Source: CAWBOY01 sp963790585
Lineage (GTDB): Bacteria; Planctomycetota; Planctomycetia; Gemmatales; Gemmataceae
DNA: 64,000 nt
Assembly: GCA_963790585.1 (NCBI GenBank)
Contig: CAWBOY010000003.1
Coordinates: forward strand, 478,044 to 542,043
Direction of reading: 5' to 3'
Below are positions 18,614 through 26,368 of the stretch, in pieces. The translations under genes and the position numbers were made by a program. Position 1 is the first letter of the stretch. Each line of letters begins with the position of its first letter. The notes beneath the pieces are model-generated. The model saw nothing but the letters and a program-made list of their open reading frames with translations, had not been told where the DNA came from and ran no database searches.

Positions 18614-19633
18614 ATGACGGCGCGGGTCGCGTTGATTGGTGTCGCTTTGTACGTCGTGACAGCCGGCATTTGGCTGCTCGCGGGCGGCATCGTGCGCGAT
18701 CAAAGAAGCGAGCTGCTAAACGTTTCGTATGACCCGACGCGCGAACTCTGGCGCGATCTCAATGCCGTATTTATCGAACGCTACAAGCAAGAGTTCGGCA
18801 TCGATTTGACGATTCATCAGTCGCACGGCGGGTCGACCAGCCAGTTGCGCGCGGTGATCGATGGCCTCGACGCCGACGTCGTGACTCTCGCCCTCTGGTC
18901 CGACGTCGACGCCATTCAGCGCCGGGGGCTAATCGACGACGGCTGGGAAGGCCGCTTCAAAAATCATTCCCTCCCTTACTATTCGACCATTGTCTTCGTG
19001 GTCCGTCGGGGCAATCCGCATCGAATTCATGATTGGCCTGATTTGTTGCGCGCCGGCGTCCAAGTCGTGACGCCGAATCCGAAAACATCCGGCAACGGTA
19101 AGCTGGCATTCCTTGCAGCGTGGGGATCAGCTCTCAAGCAGCTGGGCACCGAAGCAGACGCGCTACGTTTTGTGACCGACCTTTATCAAAACCATGTTCC
19201 CGCGCTCGATTCGGGCGGACGGGGCGCGACGATGACGTTTTCGCAGAAAAAGATCGGTGACGTGCAGCTTGCGTGGGAGAACGAAGCTCACCTGGAGGTT
19301 GCCGAGGTTGGCGATGAGTTGGAAGTGGTATATCCGCCGATTAGCCTTCGGGCGGAGCCGAATGTCGCCGTCGTTGATGCCAACGTCCGCCGCAAGGGAA
19401 CGCGCGAGGCGGCTGAGGCCTACCTGCGCTTTCTATACACCGACGAGGCTCAAGAAATCCTTGCGCGACATCATTATCGCCCGATCAAGGAAGAGGTTTG
19501 GCACGCGCACACGGGCAAGTTACCGCCACTCGCGCTGTTTCTAATCACGGACATAGCCTCCAGTTGGAGCGCGGCCCAGGAGCGATTCTTTGCGGACAAT
19601 GGCGTATTCGATCGGATTTATTCCGGGCGATAG
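18614..19633 (+). CDS. sbp: Sulfate ABC transporter substrate-binding protein
   Basis: Periplasmic sulfate/thiosulfate-binding component (Sbp/CysP family) with an uncleaved or weak N-terminal signal helix (VALIGVALYVVTAGIWLLA). Family landmarks are visible: NVSYDPTRELW near the mature N-terminus, HGGSTSQLRAVIDGLDADVV, NPKTSGNGKLAFLAAWG and the YLRFLYTDEAQEI motif near the C-terminus. 339 residues is normal. It is the first gene of a plus-strand operon with two permeases and the ATPase. GGGGAG lies about 8 bp before ATG 18614. Thiosulfate or molybdate cannot be excluded as ligand. Confidence 0.93.
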   Translation: MTARVALIGVALYVVTAGIWLLAGGIVRDQRSELLNVSYDPTRELWRDLNAVFIERYKQEFGIDLTIHQSHGGSTSQLRAVIDGLDADVVTLALWSDVDAIQRRGLIDDGWEGRFKNHSLPYYSTIVFVVRRGNPHRIHDWPDLLRAGVQVVTPNPKTSGNGKLAFLAAWGSALKQLGTEADALRFVTDLYQNHVPALDSGGRGATMTFSQKKIGDVQLAWENEAHLEVAEVGDELEVVYPPISLRAEPNVAVVDANVRRKGTREAAEAYLRFLYTDEAQEILARHHYRPIKEEVWHAHTGKLPPLALFLITDIASSWSAAQERFFADNGVFDRIYSGR

Positions 19634-19678
19634 GGTCGTTTGGGTCTTGAATCGGAAGTTCGATCAATAAATCGCTAG

Positions 19679-19783
19679 TCGTGGCCGGGGTCGGTACTCC
19701 CACCCCGGCGTGGCCTGGGCGGTTCCTTAGAACCGGGGGTCGGAGTACCGACCCCGGCCACGGCCGACAAACCTCATAAACGA
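19679..19783. repeat. Family A palindromic repeat, copy 2
   Basis: Same inverted repeat as at 8535-8640 (GTGGCCGGGGTCGGTACTCC arms) followed by the shared tail CAAACCTCATAA. It lies between the sulfate-binding gene and the first permease gene, inside the presumed operon, so the transcript would contain a very stable hairpin there. Such a structure could lower permease expression relative to the binding protein. Confidence 0.8.
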
Positions 19784-19835
19784 TTCTCTGCCTCAGTACA
19801 TTAGTAGGCTCCAGTAGTTCCAATGGGATTGTCGC

Positions 19836-20659
19836 ATGTCCACGAATCTGCGGCGGGCTCTGCCTGGATTCTCCCTGAGCCTTGGGTATGCCGTCCTGTA
19901 TTTGAGTCTCATCGTATTGATTCCCCTGGCGGCCTGCGTCGTCAAAGCGGCGACGCTGTCCCCCGAACAATTCGCGGCGGCGGCATGGAGTCCACGCGCC
20001 GGGCGGCATACACATTGACCTTTAGCGCCTCCTTGATCGCGGCCGGCGCAAATCTCTTGCTTGGGCTTGTCGTGGCCTGGGTACTCGCGCGCTATGAATT
20101 CCCATTCAAGCGCCTGGCGGACGCCTTGGTCGATCTACCATTGGCATTGCCGACGGCCGTGGCTGGGTTGGTCTACTCCAACCTCTACGCGGCCAACGGC
20201 TGGCTCGGGCAGTTCCTCACGCCGATCGGCATTCATGCGTCTTATACGTATCTTGGAATCGTCCTTGTCTTGATTTTCACCGGCTTCCCATTCGTCGTCC
20301 GTACGGTTCAACCTGTACTCGATAGTCTCGACGCCGACACCGAAGAAGCGGCAGCGATTCTGGGGGCGTCACGATATCAGACGTTTCGCCGCGTCCTCTT
20401 CCCCGCTTTGGCTCCGGCGCTGCTGACAGGCTTTGCCCTCGCCTTCGCGCGGGCCGTGGGTGAGTACGGCTCGGTTGTATTCATTGCCAGTAACATCCCG
20501 TTCAAGACGGAGATTGCTCCGGTCCTAATCGTGTCCCGGCTGGAGGAGTTTGCCTATGCCGAAGCATCGGCGATCGCCGTGGTGCTGCTCGGCGTGTCGT
20601 TCGTACTCCTGATTCTTATCAACCTGCTCGAACGTTGGAGCAAACGATATGCAGGCTGA
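19836..20659 (+). CDS. cysT: Sulfate ABC transporter permease CysT, frame broken once
   Basis: Inner-membrane permease subunit of the sulfate importer. The N-terminal 55 residues, with the first helix (LGYAVLYLSLIVLIPLAACVV), are in one frame and the remainder (YTLTFSASLIAAGANLLLGL onward) in another. They join near 19996-20001; adding one C in the CGCGCCGG tract gives AAWSPRARAAYTLTFS and a normal 275-residue protein. The ABC permease EAA loop is seen as EEAAAILGASRYQTFRRVLFP. It overlaps the start of cysW by 11 bp. Confidence 0.88.
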
Positions 20660-21551
20660 GACAAACCGCCGAACACCACCTCTGAACCCGCGCCGCGCCG
20701 ACCGCGATCATTGGCTGGTGCGCTGGTCGCTCACCGCACTCGCGCTTTTGATCCTCGGCGTTCTGATCGTGTTGCCGCTAGTTCACATCTTCGTGCAAGC
20801 GTTCGCGCGCGGGCCGTGGGTCTATGTTCAAAATCTGTTCGGCAGCGCGGAAACGCGGCACGCCATGCTCCTGACGCTGACGGTGGCGCCGGTCGCCGTC
20901 GCGCTCAACCTTCTGTTCGGCATCGCCGCCGCCTGGTCGATCGCTCGCTTTCGCTTTCCAGGCCGGACCGTCCTCACCACGCTGATCGATCTACCTTTCT
21001 CCGTCTCTCCCGTGGTTGCGGGTTTGGTATTTGTGTTACTTTTCGGCCTCCAAGGCGTTTTTGGACAGTGGCTGCGCGAACATGGTTATCGCGTCGTTTT
21101 CGCGACTCCCGGTATCCTGCTGGCAACGACATTTGTCACTGTGCCGTTTGTCGCGCGTGAGCTGATTCCGGTTTTCGAGGCAATCGGCCCTGATGAAGAC
21201 CTTGCTGCTGTAAGCCTTGGCGCCACCGGCTGGCAGCTATTCTGGCGCGTGACGTTGCCGAATGTAAAATGGGGCCTGATTTACGGCGTTATCCTGTGCA
21301 ACGCTCGGGCGATGGGCGAGTTCGGCGCTGTGTTCGTCGTTTCCGGCCATATCGCCGGCCAGACCGACACGATGCCGTTGCGCGTAGAAAAGCTCTTTCA
21401 AGAGAGTAATACTCCGGCATCGTTCGCCGTTGCGTCGGTGCTCACGCTTCTGGCGCTGGTGACTCTTATTCTCAAAGTGATGATTGAAGCGAAAACGCGC
21501 GCGGAGACGACCGACGCCGACGAGCCCGAAACCGAAAGGCAGGCGCCATGA
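20649..21551 (+). CDS. cysW: Sulfate ABC transporter permease CysW
   Basis: Second permease subunit, 300 residues, with six predicted membrane helices (first at LTALALLILGVLIVLPLVHI). The EAA loop that contacts the ATPase reads DEDLAAVSLGATGWQLFWRV. The late motif RAMGEFGAVFVVSGHIAGQT is characteristic of CysW. Its ATG overlaps the end of cysT and its stop overlaps the cysA start (ATGA), which indicates translational coupling through the operon. Confidence 0.93.
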   Translation: MQAETNRRTPPLNPRRADRDHWLVRWSLTALALLILGVLIVLPLVHIFVQAFARGPWVYVQNLFGSAETRHAMLLTLTVAPVAVALNLLFGIAAAWSIARFRFPGRTVLTTLIDLPFSVSPVVAGLVFVLLFGLQGVFGQWLREHGYRVVFATPGILLATTFVTVPFVARELIPVFEAIGPDEDLAAVSLGATGWQLFWRVTLPNVKWGLIYGVILCNARAMGEFGAVFVVSGHIAGQTDTMPLRVEKLFQESNTPASFAVASVLTLLALVTLILKVMIEAKTRAETTDADEPETERQAP

Positions 21552-22612
21552 GCATCCGTGTGAGCAACGTGACCAAACGCTTTGGCAAATTCCTTGCCCT
21601 GGACAACGTCAGCCTCGACGTTCCCGAGGGAACGTTGCTCGCGCTCTTAGGGCCATCGGGCTCTGGTAAGACTACGCTTTTGCGCATCATCGCCGGCCTT
21701 GATTTCCCCGACACCGGCACGGTTCTGGCCCATGACGATGACGTGACACATCGAGCCGCCCGTGATCGCGGCATGGGCTTCGTTTTTCAGCATTACGCGC
21801 TCTTTCGCCACATGACGGTTTTTGAAAATGTGGCGTTTGGCCTGCGCGTCCGTGGTAGAAGCAATGTGGAGGTTTTGACGCGCGTCAGCGCGTTATTGCA
21901 ACTCGTGAAGCTCGACGGACTGGGCCAGCGCTATCCGTCGCAACTTTCAGGCGGACAGCGCCAGCGCGTCGCCTTGGCGCGCGCTCTGGCTGCCCAGCCC
22001 CGATTTTTGCTGCTCGACGAGCCATTCGGCGCGCTCGACGCCCGCGTTCGCAAGGACCTCCGCCAATGGCTGCGCCGCCTGCACGATGACCTCCATGTCA
22101 CGAGTGTCTTCGTCACACATGATCAGGAGGAAGCGTTTGAAGTGGCCGATCGCGTCGTCGTCATGCAGGGCGGCCGTATCGAGCAAGCCGGCACGCCGGA
22201 AGAGATTTTCGAACATCCCGCCAACGCCTTCGTCATGGACTTTCTGGGTCAGGTCAATGTCTTTCATGGCCGGGTGCAAAACGGCAAGGCGATCTTGGGG
22301 GCGGCGGAGATTTCCTATCCCGATTATCACCACGCCGAATCGCAGGCCGCCACGGTTTACGTGCGCCCCCACGAACTCGATATTCAACGCCACCCGAACG
22401 GCGTGTCGACAATGAAAGCGACCGTTGTGCATATCAACCCGTTCGGTTCCGTTACGCGCGTGCAACTCTTGGTTCCCGACTTTGGCGTGGAGATAAATGT
22501 CGATTTGACGCCGGCGCGCTTTGCCGATTTGGATCTGAAGAAGGGCGACGAAGTTCACGTGTCCCCCAACAAAGTACGCGTCTTTTTGCCGCCGCCGGAT
22601 TATTCGATTTGA
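21548..22612 (+). CDS. cysA: Sulfate ABC transporter ATPase CysA
   Basis: ATP-binding subunit that powers sulfate import. Walker A is GPSGSGKTT (residues about 34-42), the ABC signature is LSGGQRQRVALARAL, Walker B is FLLLDEPFGALDA and the switch His is in VFVTHDQEEA. After residue 235 comes a TOBE-like regulatory domain (TVYVRPHELDI...), as in CysA. 354 residues is the normal length. It is the last gene of the operon, coupled to cysW by a 4-bp overlap. Confidence 0.95.
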   Translation: MSIRVSNVTKRFGKFLALDNVSLDVPEGTLLALLGPSGSGKTTLLRIIAGLDFPDTGTVLAHDDDVTHRAARDRGMGFVFQHYALFRHMTVFENVAFGLRVRGRSNVEVLTRVSALLQLVKLDGLGQRYPSQLSGGQRQRVALARALAAQPRFLLLDEPFGALDARVRKDLRQWLRRLHDDLHVTSVFVTHDQEEAFEVADRVVVMQGGRIEQAGTPEEIFEHPANAFVMDFLGQVNVFHGRVQNGKAILGAAEISYPDYHHAESQAATVYVRPHELDIQRHPNGVSTMKATVVHINPFGSVTRVQLLVPDFGVEINVDLTPARFADLDLKKGDEVHVSPNKVRVFLPPPDYSI

Positions 22613-22713
22613 TTGTCGACCGCACACACGCTAAACGAATGCAACTTCTTTTTGTAGTGTAAAGAGCGACCCTATTGTGGCCGGTCAAGGAAATCCTCTC
22701 CGGGGGTGATCGT

Positions 22714-23238
22714 ATGCTCAAGAAAAAAGATGGCCCGCAGATCGCCGTCTACACCGGGACGTTTGACCCCATTCATCGCGGCCATCTCGACGTGATTGAG
22801 CGCGGTTGTCAGATTTTCGACAAGCTCGTCGTCGGCGTCGGCATCAACCCTGACAAACAGCCGTTTTTCAATAGCGAAGAGCGCGTCGAATTGATCCGTC
22901 AGGTCGTGACGCCGTTTCCCAACGTCACCGTCCAATCGTTCCTGGGCCTGGCGGTAAATTTTGTGCGCTCCCTCGGCGCTCGCGTGATGTTGCGCGGTCT
23001 GAGAACGACGAGCGACATGGAGACCGAATTCACCATGTCGCTCATGAATCTAGCTCTCGATGCGGAAATCGAAACGGTTTTCCTGATGGCCAAGGAGCCC
23101 TATTCCCACGTCAGCAGTACGCTGCTGCGCCAGATCGCGACCTTCGGCGGCGATCTGAGCAAGTTTCTGCCCCATGTCGTGCAAGAGGCCCTCAATAAGC
23201 GCGTTCAGGAGCGCATCACGAAGACCGGGACGGCATAG
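22714..23238 (+). CDS. coaD: Phosphopantetheine adenylyltransferase
   Basis: CoaD transfers AMP to 4'-phosphopantetheine, the fourth step of coenzyme A synthesis. The nucleotidyltransferase motifs are clear: YTGTFDPIHRGHLDVIERG with the T/HxGH signature, LRGLRTTSDMETEF and the ISSTLLR-like motif as VSSTLLRQIA. ATG 22714 is preceded by GGGGGTGAT; an upstream in-frame start at 22675 would add 13 unrelated residues. 174 residues is slightly longer than usual because of the C-terminal tail. It stands alone, 100 bp after cysA. Confidence 0.95.
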   Translation: MLKKKDGPQIAVYTGTFDPIHRGHLDVIERGCQIFDKLVVGVGINPDKQPFFNSEERVELIRQVVTPFPNVTVQSFLGLAVNFVRSLGARVMLRGLRTTSDMETEFTMSLMNLALDAEIETVFLMAKEPYSHVSSTLLRQIATFGGDLSKFLPHVVQEALNKRVQERITKTGTA

Positions 23239-23312
23239 ATCCTCAATCAATGCCACTTGCCATATTTCGTGAGCGTAAAGGCAAGCGACTCGGCCGTCGG
23301 TGATCTCCTCAA

Positions 23313-24488
23313 TCACAACATCCCCTCGATGATGCCATCAGCGACAAATTTCCCTTGCTTCGTCAGCCGTATGCTCGTCCCCACTTCCTGTAGCAATCCC
23401 AGCGCGACGAATCGCCTCGTCGCCTCCCCCGCGATCCCGTCGAGTTCAAATCCGCTTTGCTCCCGATACGCCCCGCGCTCGATCCCCGCACTGCGCCGAA
23501 GTTGCACGGCCATCGTTTCCTTGGCCCGCTCCTTCGCATCGAGTTCTTCACTCTGAAATAGCGCCGATTCGCCGCTGAGGATCTTGCGGAGGTAGGTGTC
23601 CAGGTTGCGTGTATTCAGCTCGCGTCGGCCACGGACATAGCGGGCGGCGCCCATGCCGAAGCCGAAGTAAGCGTGGTTGGCCCAGTAAACTTCGTTATGG
23701 CGACAACGGCGGCTGCCTGTCGGCGTGCGCCGCGCGAAATTCGAGATTTCATAATGCTCATAGCCAGCGGCTTCGAGCGTATCGATCGCTGTGCGATAGA
23801 AGTGCAGCTCGTCATCCTCGGTGACGGGCCGCACTTGGCCGCGCTCGCGCTCTTTCCACAACGGCGTGCCTTTCTCGTAAGTCAGGCCGTAGGTTGAGAG
23901 ATGATCGGGTTCCAGGGCGAGTGCTTGCCGCAAATCCTCTTGCCAATCTTGTGCGGTCTGGCCGGGGACCGCGAAGATGAGGTCAACCGACACCTCGGCG
24001 ATATGGCGGCGGATGCGCTCGACCGCGCGCGGCACTTCGGCGGGTGTATGCCGGCGATCGAGGGCCTTGAGTAAATGCGGATGAAACGACTGGGCACCGA
24101 GGCTGACGCGCGTGATGCCGTGGTCAGCCAAGACGCGTACCTTGTCTTCGACGAGACTGTCTGGATTCGCTTCTATCGACCATTCATAGCCGGCTTGTGG
24201 CAGCAGCCAGCGGCGCATGTCGGTCAGCAGGCGCTCGAGTTGGCGAGCGCTCAGTTGCGATGGCGTGCCGCCTCCGATGAAGAGCGTATCGACCGGCTGT
24301 GGCTCGCCGAGCGTGGCGAATTCGAGAGATAATGCCTCTAAATAGATGTCGATGCGATGATCTTCGCCGGTGGCGATGGCGAAGTCGCAATAGCCGCAGG
24401 CGTGAGCGCAAAAGGGGATGTGGACATAGGCGGCACGCGGCCAGATCCAGGGGGGAAGCTGAGCCGAGATGGTAGTCGAAATTGGCAT
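23313..24488 (-). CDS. hemW: HemW-type radical SAM protein
   Basis: Radical SAM protein of the HemN/HemW group. The iron-sulfur motif CX3CX2C is seen as CAHACGYC near residue 28, preceded by YVHIPF. The family motifs follow: DTLFIGGGTPSQL, SIEANPDSL, RVSLGAQSFHPHLL and DLIFAVPGQTAQDW. The Cys spacing lacks the extra fourth Cys of true coproporphyrinogen dehydrogenase HemN, so I assign HemW, a haem chaperone. The genome also has oxygen-dependent HemF at 34097, in line with that. 391 residues, convergent with coaD. Confidence 0.9.
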   Translation of the reverse strand: MPISTTISAQLPPWIWPRAAYVHIPFCAHACGYCDFAIATGEDHRIDIYLEALSLEFATLGEPQPVDTLFIGGGTPSQLSARQLERLLTDMRRWLLPQAGYEWSIEANPDSLVEDKVRVLADHGITRVSLGAQSFHPHLLKALDRRHTPAEVPRAVERIRRHIAEVSVDLIFAVPGQTAQDWQEDLRQALALEPDHLSTYGLTYEKGTPLWKERERGQVRPVTEDDELHFYRTAIDTLEAAGYEHYEISNFARRTPTGSRRCRHNEVYWANHAYFGFGMGAARYVRGRRELNTRNLDTYLRKILSGESALFQSEELDAKERAKETMAVQLRRSAGIERGAYREQSGFELDGIAGEATRRFVALGLLQEVGTSIRLTKQGKFVADGIIEGML

Positions 24489-24572
24489 GCGCTGCTTTTG
24501 CCGGACGGTGCTTTGTATTTAATGAGTGAATCAGGCCTCGTGAAGTATACTCGAATTATTCGGAGTGCTGAC

Positions 24573-25094
24573 ATGCCGCGTGAAATCGTGCATCAGGGCC
24601 GCAAGATCCGCGTGGCGATCGAGACAGGCGTCAGCGCTGCGGGCGTACCATTTCGCCGCGACGTGATTTTGCATCCGGGAGCGGTGGCCATCCTGCCGCT
24701 GATCGACGAGGACCACATTTGTCTGCTGCGCAACGAACGCCCCGCCGTCGGTGAAACGCTCTGGGAGATCCCGGCCGGAACGCTGGAGCCAAACGAACCG
24801 ATCGAAGTCGCTGCCGCGCGGGAATTGGCTGAGGAGACTGGATACACGGCGAAAAGGCTAGAAAAGATCTGCGTCTTCTATCCTTCGCCCGGTCTATTGA
24901 GCGAGAAGACGCATCTGTTTGTTGCGCGCGACCTGACGCCAGGGGCGATGAACCTGGAGCCGGACGAGCAGATGGAGCCGCGGATTGTGCCGCTGGCCCA
25001 GGCAATGGAGTGGGCGCTCAACGGAACGATTCTCGATGCGAAAACGATTATAGCGCTGTTGCTTTGGGACAAGCGGCAGGCCTTGCCATTTTAA
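24573..25094 (+). CDS. NUDIX hydrolase, ADP-ribose pyrophosphatase type
   Basis: 173-residue NUDIX enzyme. The 23-residue Nudix box is complete: Gly at GTLEPNE, then Glu, then RELAEETGY, matching G-x5-E-x7-REUXEEXGU. The preceding WEIPAGTLEP and the Pro 15 residues after the box (FYPSPGLLSEKTHLFVA) point to the ADP-ribose pyrophosphatase subgroup. The start is ATG 24573; an upstream open frame reaching 24357 overlaps hemW and looks like a shadow. The gene is divergent from hemW and probably shares its promoter region. Confidence 0.9.
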   Translation: MPREIVHQGRKIRVAIETGVSAAGVPFRRDVILHPGAVAILPLIDEDHICLLRNERPAVGETLWEIPAGTLEPNEPIEVAAARELAEETGYTAKRLEKICVFYPSPGLLSEKTHLFVARDLTPGAMNLEPDEQMEPRIVPLAQAMEWALNGTILDAKTIIALLLWDKRQALPF

Positions 25095-25334
25095 GAGCGA
25101 ATGGCGAGCGATGTTCAGGCCCCGCCTACGGCAAGTTTAGCCGCGAGCCGCCAAGCAAGCGCTGTGCGATATCGTTATTTGAAAAGTTCTACACTACAGC
25201 GCTCGCCGACCGGCTCGCGGCTAAACATCGCCGTGGTGGAAAATGCCACAGCTACTTGCAATCCTCACGAACTGGGCCTAAAGTGACGCAAAGACACGTC
25301 TGACGATGCTCACGATTTACGGTAAGGGCCGCCG
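25095..25334. repeat. Intergenic stretch with family B repeat, copy 2 (25136-25226)
   Basis: TTTAGCCGCGAGCCG and its inverted copy CGGCTCGCGGCTAAA bound a 91-bp unit with an AT-rich middle. About 110 bp of unremarkable sequence separates it from hisA; no gene is visible. Confidence 0.75.
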
Positions 25335-26054
25335 ATGCTGATTCTTCCAGCCATCGACCTGCGAGGCGGGCAATGCGTCCGATTGCGGCAGGGCGATTAT
25401 GCGCGGGAGACCGTTTTCGACGCCGATCCCGCACAGGTCGCCCAACGCTGGGTTGAGCAAGGCGCGACCTATTTACATCTCGTCGATCTCGATGGCGCTC
25501 GTGAGGGTCGACCCGTCAATGGCGAATCGGTGAAGCGGATCATCGCGGCTGCGGATGTGCCTTGTCAGCTGGGCGGCGGTATACGTAGCGAAGGCGATAT
25601 TGAGGCAGTGCTGAGCTGGGGTGTCGACCGCGTCATTCTCGGCACACGCGCCTTAAAGGATCCGATATGGTGTGAGGACATGTGTTTCCGCTTCCCGGGA
25701 AAGATTGTAGTCGGGATCGACGCCCGGGACGGCCGAGTGGCGATCGAAGGATGGCAAGAGACGTCGGAATACACTGCAGTTCAGGTGGCGGTGTGGTGCT
25801 CTTCTTGGCCCGTGGCCGCGCTGGTCTACACCGACATTAGCCGTGATGGGATGATGCAAGGCCCCAATGTCGACGCAACCGTTCAACTCGCTCGCGCCGT
25901 GGCAATTCCGGTGATCGCCTCCGGTGGTGTCACTTCGCTCGAAGATGTCGAAGCGCTGGCCCGCCACAATCTCGCGGGCTGCATTATTGGCCGCGCTCTT
26001 TACGAAGGTAAGATAGAATTGAGTGCGGCGATCAAGTTGGCTGCCCGCGCTTGA
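25335..26054 (+). CDS. hisA: ProFAR isomerase (HisA)
   Basis: Histidine biosynthesis enzyme that converts ProFAR to PRFAR by an Amadori rearrangement; a TIM barrel of 239 residues. The catalytic Asp of strand 1 is in LPAIDLRGGQCVRL, the second in VVGIDARDGRVA, with phosphate-binding loops QLGGGIRSEGDI and IASGGVTSLEDV. The motif YTDISRDGMMQGPN is diagnostic for HisA against HisF. No other his gene is adjacent, so histidine genes are scattered here. Confidence 0.95.
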   Translation: MLILPAIDLRGGQCVRLRQGDYARETVFDADPAQVAQRWVEQGATYLHLVDLDGAREGRPVNGESVKRIIAAADVPCQLGGGIRSEGDIEAVLSWGVDRVILGTRALKDPIWCEDMCFRFPGKIVVGIDARDGRVAIEGWQETSEYTAVQVAVWCSSWPVAALVYTDISRDGMMQGPNVDATVQLARAVAIPVIASGGVTSLEDVEALARHNLAGCIIGRALYEGKIELSAAIKLAARA

Positions 26055-26368
26055 ATGATCTGTAATTCGCCTTTTCTAACTGGAGGACAAACGCGACACC
26101 GTGAGTAACGCATCCACCGACTCGGCGTCGTCCGAGGATTCACAAAAGCAGCGTCGGCGGAATCATCTTTCCGCCAGACACGAAACGTCTCTGGGCGCGT
26201 CACCTAGCGCCTCGGATCGGGGATCAACCCGCGCCGCCCCTCTCTCGCTCTGATCGGCGGCCTCCGACGTTTTTTCTCCGGTCCCGGCGACCCGGAACGC
26301 GCATTTCTACCCACCTGCCTCTTCGGCCGGCGGGCGCGATCCGCTCTCTCACAACGGGACCATAATTC
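26055..26368. other. Leader region before the EF-G-like gene
   Basis: 314 bp with no clear gene. A GTG-initiated frame at 26101-26253 (50 codons) is possible but its nearest GGAGG lies about 15 bp upstream and the composition is not convincing. The stretch is rich in short CG palindromes and probably holds the promoter and 5' leader of the downstream translation-factor gene. Confidence 0.35.

Noticed and set aside
26101..26253. 50-codon GTG frame in the EF-G leader
   Set aside because: Poor ribosome-binding site spacing and no recognisable sequence; kept only as a comment in the leader entry.
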